From JL08 sp039969355 (GTDB taxonomy: Bacteria > Pseudomonadota > Alphaproteobacteria > Rhodobacterales > Rhodobacteraceae): a stretch of 64,000 nucleotides of DNA. The stretch is taken from positions 1 to 64,000 of the forward strand of contig JBDVOA010000005.1 in NCBI GenBank assembly GCA_039969355.1. Direction: 5' to 3'. The notes beneath the pieces were generated by a model that was given only the letters and a program-made list of their open reading frames with translations, had not been told where the DNA came from and searched no databases. Of this stretch, positions 34,207 to 43,725 are shown one piece after another. A program made the position numbers and the translations under genes. Numbering within the stretch: the first letter of the stretch is position 1; each line of letters begins with the position of its first letter.

Positions 34207-35889
34207 ATGTACGCCTCCTTCGTTGCCCCGCTGCGCCGTGTCATGGCTTTAATAGTTGCTTGCGCAGCAGTGATGGGCATCGCTTTGATTGGGATATTTG
34301 TTCTGCAGAGTGCTACTTTGTCGGGCGCAGGCGGACCAAGCATTTACTTGGGTTTCACGGTGTTGTTGTTTGCTGTTGCTGTCGGATCATATTGGACCGG
34401 ACTTTGTCACGTGTTTCGAGAAAGTCCTTCTGACGACTCTCAAGTCGCGATTCATGGGGCAGGAGATGCGGGCTTGCAGCTGTTTGCCGCACTAACGACA
34501 TCGAAAAATTATAATCCGGTTTTTATTGCCGACGACAGCCCCGCAAAACAGCGTCTGGTCATCGGTGGGGTTCGCGTAAAACCATACGAGGCTTTGGAAC
34601 GCGCCTTAGCCTTGGGCAATATCGGACGGGTATTTTTGGCAATGCCTTCTATCTCGCAAGAAAAACGCAAACACTTGCATGAGGGACTTCTCCGACTCAA
34701 TGTGAACGTAAGCGACATCTCATCTTACGCCGACATCTTGACGGCAAGAAACCTCGTCCGAGGTCTCGGCAATATCTCTGCAGATGATCTCCTGAGGCGC
34801 GATAAGGTTGATCTGGACCTCCCGATGATCACACAGACTTATCAGGGCCAGTCAGTTCTGGTTACAGGGGCCGGGGGCTCGGTCGGGTCCGAACTGGCGC
34901 GGCAAATGGTTAAGGCCAAAGCGCGTCGACTGGTTCTGTACGAGCATTCTGAAAGCGCACTCTATGAGATTGACCGCGAGTTGCGGCCTGAGGCTAATGC
35001 AAACGGGGTCAAATTGGTGGCGGTATTGGCCTCTGTGACCGATGGCGCGTGCGCATCTGCGGTATTGCGTGCAGAAGAGACCGACATTGTGTTGCATGCT
35101 GCGGCTTACAAGCACGTACCAATAATGGAAAACAATGAGGTCTCTGGCGCGCATAACAATGTAATCGGAACGCAGGTTATGGCAGACGCATCTATTGCGA
35201 CCGGTGTCAGGCGATTCATGCTGATATCGACCGACAAGGCAGTGCGGCCAACCAACGTTATGGGTGCGACCAAGCGTTTGGCGGAATTGATCATCCAAGA
35301 CAGGCAAGCACGATCAAAGTTCACCCTGTTTTCTATGGTCAGGTTCGGTAATGTTCTTGGATCTTCGGGTTCAGTGATCCCTTTGTTTCGCGAGCAAATC
35401 AAAGCTGGCGGCCCGATTACGCTGACCCATCCTGATGTGGCGCGTTATTTTATGACCATTCCCGAAGCGGCCAGGTTGGTCCTGCTCGCCGGAGCTTACG
35501 CCGTCGGCGGCGAAGTCTTCATTCTGATGATGGGTCAACCGGTTCGCATCCTTGATATTGCGAAACGGATGGTCGAATTGTCCGGCTTGAGCGTTCGCGA
35601 CGCAAACAATCCAAACGGGGATATAGAGATTAATTACATTGGGTTACGACCTGGAGAAAAGCTATTTGAAGAAATGTTTATCGGTGCACGTGCAATGAAG
35701 ACCCCGCATCCAAAGATCATGAGCGCAATAGAAACAGCGTCTTCGCAGCTCGAAGTTGCCCGAATGCTGCATGATTTGTCGGCCGCTATTGAGGCCAACA
35801 ATGCCGCTGCGGTGCGCCGGGTTATCCGCAATTCGGTAATGGGATATAACTGCGAGCCACGCTGCCTAAAACTTACAGCGGTAAGCTGA
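34207..35889 (+). CDS. Membrane nucleotide-sugar 4,6-dehydratase (CapD/WbpM/FlaA1-like)
   Basis: The 560-residue protein has two N-terminal membrane helices (about 12-34 and 46-66), a first Rossmann-like domain (GAGDAG at 84-89) and a second SDR domain with VTGAGGSVGSELA at 219-231. The catalytic DK pair is 343-344, and Met352 takes the place of the usual Tyr, as in the long WbpM-type dehydratases. It should make UDP-4-keto-6-deoxy-HexNAc for capsule or O-antigen sugars. Long family members usually have four helices and about 620-650 residues, so this copy is shortened at the N terminus. A UDP-sugar epimerase gene faces it. Confidence 0.85.
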   Translation: MYASFVAPLRRVMALIVACAAVMGIALIGIFVLQSATLSGAGGPSIYLGFTVLLFAVAVGSYWTGLCHVFRESPSDDSQVAIHGAGDAGLQLFAALTTSKNYNPVFIADDSPAKQRLVIGGVRVKPYEALERALALGNIGRVFLAMPSISQEKRKHLHEGLLRLNVNVSDISSYADILTARNLVRGLGNISADDLLRRDKVDLDLPMITQTYQGQSVLVTGAGGSVGSELARQMVKAKARRLVLYEHSESALYEIDRELRPEANANGVKLVAVLASVTDGACASAVLRAEETDIVLHAAAYKHVPIMENNEVSGAHNNVIGTQVMADASIATGVRRFMLISTDKAVRPTNVMGATKRLAELIIQDRQARSKFTLFSMVRFGNVLGSSGSVIPLFREQIKAGGPITLTHPDVARYFMTIPEAARLVLLAGAYAVGGEVFILMMGQPVRILDIAKRMVELSGLSVRDANNPNGDIEINYIGLRPGEKLFEEMFIGARAMKTPHPKIMSAIETASSQLEVARMLHDLSAAIEANNAAAVRRVIRNSVMGYNCEPRCLKLTAVS

Positions 35890-35934
35890 TGTAACTCGGA
35901 TGTGTCGCGTAGAAATAAGTTTGGAACGCACCTG

Positions 35935-36951
35935 TCAAACGCAATAGTAGTCCCGGTACCAATCAACGAACGCCTTAATGCCGATTTCAATCGGAGTTTT
36001 AGGCCGTTCTTTAGTCAAAGTTTGCAAAAGTGTGGCGTCCGCCCAAGTCGCTGGGACGTCGCCGGGTTGCATCGGCAAAAACCTCTTTACCGCCTTTCGT
36101 CCGATGGCGGTCTCGATTGCCGCAATGAACGTCATCAGTTCAACTGGCGTGCCATTTCCGATATTCACCACGCGGTAGGGAGCGACGGCAGAAAGACTAT
36201 CGCTTTCAGCGACGATTTCATACTCATCAGGACGCTTTGGCGTTGCATCAATAAGGGCGCATATGCCAGCTACCAGATCATCTATATAGGTGAAATCACG
36301 CTGCATCCTGCCGTGGTTGTAAATATCAATAGGTTCTCCGCTTAATATGGCGCGGGTGAACTTGAAATGCGCCATGTCAGGGCGGCCCCATGGCCCATAG
36401 ACCGTAAAAAACCGGAACATCGTAATTGGAAGGTCGTAAAGATGGGCATAGGAATGGGCCATCACTTCCGTTGCCTTTTTGGACGCGGCATAAAACGACA
36501 TTTGCCGGTTCGTTTGATCGGTTTCCTTGTAGGGCATCTGAGTGTTTGCGCCGTATACTGATGAAGTTGACGCCAACAGCATGTGCGCAGGCGGAAAGGC
36601 GCGCCCTGCCTCAAGAAGTTCTAGGGTACCAACTAGATTTGCCTGTACGTAGCTGCGTGGCTCGTCAATCGAGAACCTTACGCCTGCCTGCGCTGCAAGG
36701 TGGATGACGGCATCGAATTTGTGCTCTTTGAACAGTTCCAGCAGTGTGCCGGGTTCCTCCAAACGTGCGTGTACCGCAGTAAAACCAGGTGACTGCAACA
36801 GCATTGCATGCCTGCGTTGTTTAAGTACCACGTCATAATAGTCTGTCATCGCGTCCAGCCCGACCACGCGCCAGCCGGTCTCTAGCAACGCCTTGGAAGT
36901 AAAATAGCCGATGAAGCCAGCGGAACCTGTTACAAGTGCAGTGCGTTGCAT
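35935..36951 (-). CDS. UDP-glucuronate 4-epimerase-like SDR
   Basis: The 338-residue extended SDR has GSAGFIG (9-15) for NAD, the catalytic Tyr154 and Lys158 in FYAASKK, the SST serine near 130, AAQAGVRFS near 87 and RFFTVYGPWGRPDM near 190. The last, with PMQPGDVPATWAD, is typical of UDP-glucuronic acid 4-epimerases. It makes UDP-galacturonate for surface polysaccharide. It is convergent with the 4,6-dehydratase gene (45-base gap), so the two share a theme but not an mRNA. Confidence 0.88.
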   Translation of the reverse strand: MQRTALVTGSAGFIGYFTSKALLETGWRVVGLDAMTDYYDVVLKQRRHAMLLQSPGFTAVHARLEEPGTLLELFKEHKFDAVIHLAAQAGVRFSIDEPRSYVQANLVGTLELLEAGRAFPPAHMLLASTSSVYGANTQMPYKETDQTNRQMSFYAASKKATEVMAHSYAHLYDLPITMFRFFTVYGPWGRPDMAHFKFTRAILSGEPIDIYNHGRMQRDFTYIDDLVAGICALIDATPKRPDEYEIVAESDSLSAVAPYRVVNIGNGTPVELMTFIAAIETAIGRKAVKRFLPMQPGDVPATWADATLLQTLTKERPKTPIEIGIKAFVDWYRDYYCV

Positions 36952-37299
36952 TTCTGAAGCCTAGCCTGTTGCCTTGGCGACTTGTGCCAGTCTGACCCGT
37001 TCAGGCCAAGAGAAAAGCGTCTTGATCAACAATTGGGGAATCGCTGATTATTCATCAAAATGACTTGCTGAGGTTTAGACAAAGCCAGATGTCTGTGACC
37101 ATCGGCGCCCAACCGAGCGAAACACAATGTTTTCGGTGGATATACCAATTCAAACATTGCAGCCCTGCTTGGGGATAAGGCATATCTACCGCAGTTTGAT
37201 ATTGTGAGGTTACAGCGTGAACAGTTTTGATTGGCCCATGGTTCAATCGCCGTTTGGTCTGGATTGGAAGGATTCTCAGATTCTGAGGACCGCGACGGT
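36952..37299. other. Intergenic region before tamA, with a possible leader peptide
   Basis: This 348-base gap separates the epimerase start from tamA. Most of it is unremarkable promoter-like DNA. Near its right end a 28-codon frame (37217-37303) begins with GTG, has GAGG seven bases upstream and ends in a TGA that overlaps the TTG start proposed for tamA as TTGA. It could be a translationally coupled leader; it is too short to judge by composition. Confidence 0.4.
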
Positions 37300-39096
37300 T
37301 TGATCTGGGCCAGCCGAAAATTCCTTGGATTGGCGACGGCTATGCTGCTGTCTGTTCAAACTGCAATGGCTCTGACTGTAACCTTTGAAGGAAACTCCCC
37401 AGAAGACCTTAAGGTCCTGCTTGAGCAATCGTCGTTGCTCGTTGAACAATCGAACGCGGAAAAAGTTGAATCAAACGAAGTTGTTTCATCGGCTCAAGCC
37501 GACTATTCGCGTTTGCTGTCGGTGCTATATGATAAGGGGTATTTCGGTCCAACCATCAGCATCAAACTGGATGGGCGCGAGGCGCGAGGCATTTCGCCAA
37601 TCGGGGCGCCACCTAATGTAGGGGCCGCTCGGATTCGGATCCAAACCGGGCCGAAATTCCGGTTTGGGACGGCGCGGATTGATCCGCTTGCCCCCGACAC
37701 CGAAATACCGGAGGATTTTCAAACGGGCACGAATGCAACGTTGGGAGCGCTTCGCGCAGCGTCCGGAGCCGCAGTTTCCGGCTGGCGCGATCTGGGGTAT
37801 GCCAAAGCGAAGATTGCATCGCAAAAGATAACAGCGGATCACCGCAATTCGACTCTTAACGCGGCGTTACAAGTGGCGCCCGGCCCAAAGTTGAAATTTG
37901 GCGAGCTGATTGTGAATGGCAATCGCGAAGTGCGCACCGAACGCATTATTGAGATTGCCGGCCTTCCAGAAGGCAAAGTATTCTCACCTGAAGATCTGAA
38001 AAAAACGGCAACCCGATTGCGTCGCACCGGTACCTTTGGGTCGGTGGCATTGATCGAATCAGATACCATTGGAGATGATCAAACTATCGATATTGATGCG
38101 GAAATATCGGAGCAAAAACGCCGCCGTTTTGGTTTTGGAGGGGAATTAGCGACCACCGACGGGGTCAGCATTAGAACGTATTGGGTTAACCGCAACTTGT
38201 GGGGTGGAGCAGAACGGCTGCGCTTTGATGCCGAAATAACCGGGCTTGGCGGAACACTAAACAACGAGGAATATTTACTTTCGGTTCGGTACGATCGACC
38301 AGCAACGTGGGGGCCCGATACAGACCTGTTTGTAGTCGGCAGGCTTGAGCAAGAGGATAAGGATGATCTATTCTCTCGGCGGGCGACCGTTGGCGTGGGT
38401 TTCAAGCATTTTCCATCTGACAAGCGGACTTACGAATATGGGGTCGGTTTTACAGCGGGCGAGGACCGGGATGCCTTTGGCGACAAGGACTATGTACTGT
38501 TCATCGTGCCTGCAAAACTGACAAGAGAGTACCGGGACGATCCGCTAGACCCGACCACGGGGCATTTCATGATCGCAAGCGCGATTCCATTTCTTGCAAT
38601 TCAAGGTGCTGACAATGGCGTGCGCACGTTTGTCGATTATCGCATTTACCGCAGCGTTGGTAAGGTCCGACCTGTGACATTTGCATTTCGCGCGCAGCTG
38701 GGATCGGTCGCTGGGCCTTCGCTTGCAGAGTCCCCGGCTGACTTTCTGTTCTATTCCGGGGGGAGTGGCACGGTCAGGGGGTACCCCTATGAGTCTCTCG
38801 GGGTAGATCTAGGTGGAGGTCAACAAAGCGGCGGTAGATCATTTCTGGGGCTGTCGGCTGAGGCTCGCTTTCGAATCACCGACACGATCGGGTTAGTTGG
38901 CTTTTTTGACTATGGTTTTATCGGGTCTGATCCATTTCCCAGTGACTCAACGGGTGACTATCAGACTGGTGCCGGTGTGGGTCTCCGATATGCAACGGGG
39001 ATTGGCCCAATACGGCTAGACGTCGCGGTGCCGGTGAGCGGCCCGGATACGGGTTCCAATTTTGAAATTTATGTCGGGATAGGACAGGCGTTTTGA
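37300..39096 (+). CDS. tamA: TamA outer-membrane assembly factor (Omp85/BamA family)
   Basis: The protein has about 598 residues from the chosen TTG at 37300, which has TGAGGA ten bases upstream and gives a proper signal peptide ending near VQTAMA. A farther TTG at 37231 would add 23 residues before the signal. Three POTRA-like repeats span about 25-290 (one contains VNGNREVRTERI). The 16-strand Omp85 barrel follows, with the GGSGTVRGYPYESLG motif near 510, the conserved barrel lock. TamA sits in the outer membrane and works with the inner-membrane TamB, whose gene overlaps it by four bases, to move autotransporters and lipids. Confidence 0.92.
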   Translation: MIWASRKFLGLATAMLLSVQTAMALTVTFEGNSPEDLKVLLEQSSLLVEQSNAEKVESNEVVSSAQADYSRLLSVLYDKGYFGPTISIKLDGREARGISPIGAPPNVGAARIRIQTGPKFRFGTARIDPLAPDTEIPEDFQTGTNATLGALRAASGAAVSGWRDLGYAKAKIASQKITADHRNSTLNAALQVAPGPKLKFGELIVNGNREVRTERIIEIAGLPEGKVFSPEDLKKTATRLRRTGTFGSVALIESDTIGDDQTIDIDAEISEQKRRRFGFGGELATTDGVSIRTYWVNRNLWGGAERLRFDAEITGLGGTLNNEEYLLSVRYDRPATWGPDTDLFVVGRLEQEDKDDLFSRRATVGVGFKHFPSDKRTYEYGVGFTAGEDRDAFGDKDYVLFIVPAKLTREYRDDPLDPTTGHFMIASAIPFLAIQGADNGVRTFVDYRIYRSVGKVRPVTFAFRAQLGSVAGPSLAESPADFLFYSGGSGTVRGYPYESLGVDLGGGQQSGGRSFLGLSAEARFRITDTIGLVGFFDYGFIGSDPFPSDSTGDYQTGAGVGLRYATGIGPIRLDVAVPVSGPDTGSNFEIYVGIGQAF

Positions 39097-42000
39097 AACA
39101 TCTAATCCTCGCCCTCGCTCTTGTCTTAGGATGGTCCACAGGTGTCAGTGCGCAAGATGATGATCGCGGGTACCTCACCAGAACGCTGGAAGAGGCATTG
39201 GGTGGTGCTGGGCGTGATGTGCGAATTGAAGGGTTCAAAGGTGTTCTTACGTCAGAAGCCTCCTTCGACAGTTTGACGATTGCAGATGAAGATGGCGTCT
39301 GGTTGACACTCAGCGGTGTTGTGCTCGATTGGCGGCGGGCTGCATTGTTACGCGGCCGCGTCGAGGTTGACGCGCTGACTGCCAAATCTCTCAAGATTGA
39401 GCGGTTGCCCAAGGGCGAACAGAACGCCACGCCGACAGCCGAGGCCTCGGGCTTCTCATTGCCGGAATTGCCGGTTTCTATTGAACTCAAGACCTTCAAG
39501 ATTGACGATATTTCTCTTGGGGCCCCTATATTGGGCGAAACTGTGGACCTGAAAGTCGAAGCTTCGGCATTCTTTGGTGGCGGCACGTTAGAAACAGACA
39601 TTCGCGCAGAGCGCATTGATCAGAAGGTGGGCCGCTTTGTAATCAAAGGAAAATATGAACAGGCCAGTGAAAAACTGAGCGTGGATGTGAACGTTGCCGA
39701 AGATGCAAGTGGGATAGCGGCGCAGTTGCTCAACCTGCCTGGCGAACCGGAGATTGATCTGAAAATTAAAGGTGAGGGTCTGTTAAGTGATTTTGTAGCG
39801 CAAGTGGAATTCGCGTCCGGTGGGGCGCCCCGGGTAACGGGAACAGTGGAACTCTCAACTGAACCGTCTGCACAGGACTCTGACAAGTCGACGCGCAGAA
39901 TACAGGCCGATCTGGGCGGCGATATCGCCACTCTGCTTGCTCCAAGATATCAGCCGTTTTTTGGCGATGATATTGCGCTACGCATAGACGTTTCCCTGCC
40001 AGCCGTTGGCGGTGTCGAAGTCGACATGTTCGATTTGACTGCACAATTGGCTCAGCTAAACGGGCAAGTGCGTCTCAACAGCGACTATTGGCCAGAATAC
40101 CTCGACGTTAAAGCGCACATAAAAAGCCCCGACAAATCGCTGATATTGCTGCCTGTGGGTGGCGCCGACACACGTATCTCCGGCATGAATCTGTCGGTTC
40201 AATACGATGCAGCGAAAGGCGATCAACTGGGCAGTGTTTTTGATCTGCAAAACTTTACCCGCGACGGACTCTCTATTGATCAGGCCAACGTTGAAGTCAG
40301 CGGGACGTTACAGGGCGATGTCGGTGGTGTTGGTGAAGTGCGTTTTGACACGACGCTGACGGGACGCGGTATAGCATTGAAAGATACCGCGCTTGCCATT
40401 GCTGTCGGTCAAGAACTGACAGTATCAGCGAATGTACATTACATAGAAGGCAAACCAGTCCACCTCACCAATCTCACTGCGCGAGGAGAGGATTTTGGCC
40501 TTAGTGGGGATGTAATAGTTGACGCGCTTCAATCGGGTTTTGAAACCCAGCTTGATGTTGAGCTGGAAGCACGCGACCTTAGCCGTTTCGCGGGCGTTGC
40601 CGGTTCCGAAATTACCGGCGCAGCAAAGATAGATATTGTCGGCGAAATCGCCCCATTGGCCGGGACGTTTGACCTTGAAGTCAAAGGAACCGGCGACAAT
40701 TTGACCATTGGTCAGGAACAAGCTGATATCTTGCTTGCCGGGCTTAGCCGAATTGAAGTTGCGGCCAAGCGTACGACAACTGGCACCGAAGTATCGCACC
40801 TCGTCATCTCAAATCCGGCGCTGCAAGCACAGGGAGATGCGAATCTGCAATCGGGAAACAGTCTCGTTAATTTTGCGGTGGCGCTAAGTGATGTCGCCTT
40901 GCTTGCCCCCGAATACACTGGCGGGTTGGCCATGAAGGGCAGCGCAACCGAAGACTCAGAGGGTTGGTCCGTCGATGTGAAAGCGGATGGCCCCTACGGC
41001 GCAACGGCGGCTTTGTCCGGGTTGGTGACCGGACCTGATGCATCAGCGGATGTTAAGGTTGATCTGCCTGATGTGGGAGTGTTTGTGCCCAAAATATCAG
41101 GCCCGTTTTCTGCGACGGGAAATGGAGAGAAATCGCAAGAAGGATGGAAAGTCGCTCTGGATGCATCGGGGCCGTCTGGGATGTCGGCTACAGTTGGGGG
41201 GGTGGTGCGAGACGATGGAGATCTGGACATCAAGGTGTCTGGCGCTGCTCCGCTTGGATTGTCCGGCCCATTTATCCAACCTCGCATCCTTCAAGGGCAG
41301 GTGGATTATGATCTTGCGGTCCGTGGGACACCGGCTTTGTCGTCGCTTAGCGGTACCATAACAACAGCGGGTGCTAGTTTTTCGGCACCGAACCTGCGTC
41401 TTGCTCTCGTTGATATTGCGATGAACGCGCAGTTGGCCAATGGAGGACTGCAGCTAGACACCTCGGGCTCGGTGTCGTCCGGGGGCACAATTCGAGTGAG
41501 TGGTCCATTGCAACTTTCCGGCAATCTGGAAACCGATCTGAAAGTGGCTCTGGCTGGCGTCGGGCTGGTCGACCCCAGTCTCTATGAAACGACTATCGAT
41601 GGCACGATCGCGGTTCGCGGCCCGCTGCTTGGCGGCGCAAGTATTGGTGGGCAGATTGACATTGGAGAGACGGAAATTCAGGTGCCAACTTCTGGATTTG
41701 GACTGGTCGGACAGATACCGGATATCAAACATATTGGAGCATCACAGGGTGTAACCCAGTCTTTGGCCCGGGCCGGGCTCCTGAACAAGCCATCTGAAGA
41801 GACAAGTAAAGCGAGCGGACCGATCTATTCGTTAGATGTGCTGGTGCGTGCGCCGTCAAAGATATTTGTGCGAGGCCGTGGGTTGAATGCCGAGTTGGGA
41901 GGCGAACTGCTCCTTACAGGCACTACCGCCTCAATAATATCCGCAGGTAGATTCGATTTGATACGAGGGCGTCTGGACCTACTTGCGAGACGTTTTGAAC

Positions 42001-42518
42001 TGGACGAAGGCACGATCCAGATGCAAGGTAGTCTGATACCGTTCATCCGTTTCGTGTCTTCAACGACGGAGTCCGATTTTACCGCAACCGTCATAATGGA
42101 GGGGCCGGCAGATGAGCCAAAGCTAAGCTTTGAATCAGTGCCTGACGCCCCCGATGACGAAATACTTGCGCATCTGCTGTTCGGCAAAAGTGTTTCCGAT
42201 ATCTCGGCGCTGCAAGCGATTCAGCTCGCCAATGCAGTCGCCTCGCTTTCGGGTCGTGGAGGAATTGGAATTGTTGAAAATCTTCGGACTGGCATTGGTG
42301 TGGATGATCTAAATGTCACGACAAATGATAGAGGTGTCACCGAGGTTCAGGTCGGAAAATACCTGACGGATGACATCTATACTGATGTTACCGCAGGTTC
42401 TGACGGAGAGAACGAATTGTCCATCAACGTTGATTTGTCCACATCGCTAAGGGCGCGCGGGTCAGTTACCAATGAGGGCGACAGCGCCATCGGTTTATTT
42501 TTTGAGCGAGACTACTGA
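39093..42518 (+). CDS. tamB: TamB translocation and assembly module protein
   Basis: The 1141-residue protein starts at a TTG overlapping the tamA stop as TTGA. It has an N-terminal signal/anchor (MKHLILALALVLGWSTGVSA) and then a long beta-rich repeat body of AsmA/TamB-like strands forming the periplasmic taco-shaped bridge. The C-terminal DUF490 domain (from about 930) has PDDEILAHLLFGKSVSDIS, the family signature. TamB spans the periplasm and passes lipids or substrates to TamA. Length is within the usual 1100-1400 range of alphaproteobacteria. Confidence 0.93.
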   Translation: MKHLILALALVLGWSTGVSAQDDDRGYLTRTLEEALGGAGRDVRIEGFKGVLTSEASFDSLTIADEDGVWLTLSGVVLDWRRAALLRGRVEVDALTAKSLKIERLPKGEQNATPTAEASGFSLPELPVSIELKTFKIDDISLGAPILGETVDLKVEASAFFGGGTLETDIRAERIDQKVGRFVIKGKYEQASEKLSVDVNVAEDASGIAAQLLNLPGEPEIDLKIKGEGLLSDFVAQVEFASGGAPRVTGTVELSTEPSAQDSDKSTRRIQADLGGDIATLLAPRYQPFFGDDIALRIDVSLPAVGGVEVDMFDLTAQLAQLNGQVRLNSDYWPEYLDVKAHIKSPDKSLILLPVGGADTRISGMNLSVQYDAAKGDQLGSVFDLQNFTRDGLSIDQANVEVSGTLQGDVGGVGEVRFDTTLTGRGIALKDTALAIAVGQELTVSANVHYIEGKPVHLTNLTARGEDFGLSGDVIVDALQSGFETQLDVELEARDLSRFAGVAGSEITGAAKIDIVGEIAPLAGTFDLEVKGTGDNLTIGQEQADILLAGLSRIEVAAKRTTTGTEVSHLVISNPALQAQGDANLQSGNSLVNFAVALSDVALLAPEYTGGLAMKGSATEDSEGWSVDVKADGPYGATAALSGLVTGPDASADVKVDLPDVGVFVPKISGPFSATGNGEKSQEGWKVALDASGPSGMSATVGGVVRDDGDLDIKVSGAAPLGLSGPFIQPRILQGQVDYDLAVRGTPALSSLSGTITTAGASFSAPNLRLALVDIAMNAQLANGGLQLDTSGSVSSGGTIRVSGPLQLSGNLETDLKVALAGVGLVDPSLYETTIDGTIAVRGPLLGGASIGGQIDIGETEIQVPTSGFGLVGQIPDIKHIGASQGVTQSLARAGLLNKPSEETSKASGPIYSLDVLVRAPSKIFVRGRGLNAELGGELLLTGTTASIISAGRFDLIRGRLDLLARRFELDEGTIQMQGSLIPFIRFVSSTTESDFTATVIMEGPADEPKLSFESVPDAPDDEILAHLLFGKSVSDISALQAIQLANAVASLSGRGGIGIVENLRTGIGVDDLNVTTNDRGVTEVQVGKYLTDDIYTDVTAGSDGENELSINVDLSTSLRARGSVTNEGDSAIGLFFERDY

Positions 42519-42687
42519 TGAAATGCGAAACAACAGGGAGGACAAAAGCTTATATTCCTCAATACCTTGATAGGTGCGCATGGGGCGTGTTTCCCATAGT
42601 GGTCCTTGCAGACTATTGGGGGGTTCAACTTGACATACAAAAATTTTTATCAAACGGTAAAAACTTCACAACCAAACGGGTGGGACA

Positions 42688-43725
42688 ATGATTGGCAAAA
42701 CTAAATTACAGAAAACATCGAACATGACACGGCGACGTTTGTTGGGAAGCGGTGCGGCGGTCGCGACAACAATTGGCCTTGCCGGTTTGCCGGGGCCATT
42801 GCTGGCACAGGAGACAATTAAGGTTGCGGGCATCTACACAGTCCCGGTTGAACAGCAATGGGTGAGCCGAATTCACAAGGCCGCCGAGGCTGCTAAGGAC
42901 CGTGGTGACATCGAATACACTTTTTCAGAGAATGTCAGTAACACGGACTACGCCCGCGTCATGCGAGAATATGCAGAGCAGGGCAATCAGATGATCATCG
43001 GAGAGGTGTTTGGCGCGGAAGATGAAGCGCGCGAAGTCGCTGCTGAGTATCCCGACATAGGGTTTTTGATGGGATCCAGCTTCAAAGAAGACGATGCGCT
43101 GCATAACTTTGCTGTCTTTGACAACTACATACAGGACGCTGCTTATTTATCGGGCATCATTGCTGGGGCAATGACCAAAGCAAACAACATTGGCATGGTT
43201 GGCGGTTTCCCCATTCCAGAAGTGAACCGTCTGATGAATGCCTTTATGGCTGGCGCCGCTGAAATGAACCCGGACATTACCTTTCAGGTCAGCTTCATCG
43301 GCAGCTGGTTTGATCCGCCCAAGGCCAAAGAGACTGCCTTTGCAATGATCGAAAACGGCGCAGACCTTCTTTATGCGGAACGATTTGGTGTTTCGGACGC
43401 AGCACAGGAAAAAGGCGTACTTGCCATTGGCAACGTGATCGATACGCAGGCCGACTATTCAGAAACCGTCGTCGCTTCTGCGATATGGCATTTTGAGCCG
43501 ACGCTGGACAAAGCCATTGAGCTGGCGCAGGCGGGCAAATTCAAAGCTGCAGATTACGGGGTATATTCCTTCATGAAAGAAGGCGGCTGTTCGCTAGCGC
43601 CGCTGGGCACTTTCGAGGGTAAAGTACCAAGCACCGCGCTGGAATTGGTCGCCAAACGCACCGAAGAGATCAAGAACGGATCGTATACAGTGGCCATCAA
43701 CGACGATGAGCCGAAGTCCAAATAA
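42688..43725 (+). CDS. BMP-family ABC transporter substrate-binding protein
   Basis: The 345-residue periplasmic protein begins with a twin-arginine signal (MTRRRLLGSG at about 13, mature near QETIKV) and has the BMP/PnrA fold of nucleoside- and nucleobase-binding proteins, with VASAIWHFEP and GVYSFMKEGG. It captures a purine or pyrimidine-like compound for the ATPase and permeases that follow immediately. The 170 bases upstream hold TTGACA at 42630-42635, a plausible -35, but no clear -10. The next gene starts at its stop codon, so the cluster is one operon. Confidence 0.9.
   Translation: MIGKTKLQKTSNMTRRRLLGSGAAVATTIGLAGLPGPLLAQETIKVAGIYTVPVEQQWVSRIHKAAEAAKDRGDIEYTFSENVSNTDYARVMREYAEQGNQMIIGEVFGAEDEAREVAAEYPDIGFLMGSSFKEDDALHNFAVFDNYIQDAAYLSGIIAGAMTKANNIGMVGGFPIPEVNRLMNAFMAGAAEMNPDITFQVSFIGSWFDPPKAKETAFAMIENGADLLYAERFGVSDAAQEKGVLAIGNVIDTQADYSETVVASAIWHFEPTLDKAIELAQAGKFKAADYGVYSFMKEGGCSLAPLGTFEGKVPSTALELVAKRTEEIKNGSYTVAINDDEPKSK

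Noticed and set aside
42636..42660. Full sigma-70 promoter before the BMP gene
   Set aside because: TTGACA is clear at 42630-42635, but no acceptable -10 lies at 16-18 bases, so only the -35 is mentioned.
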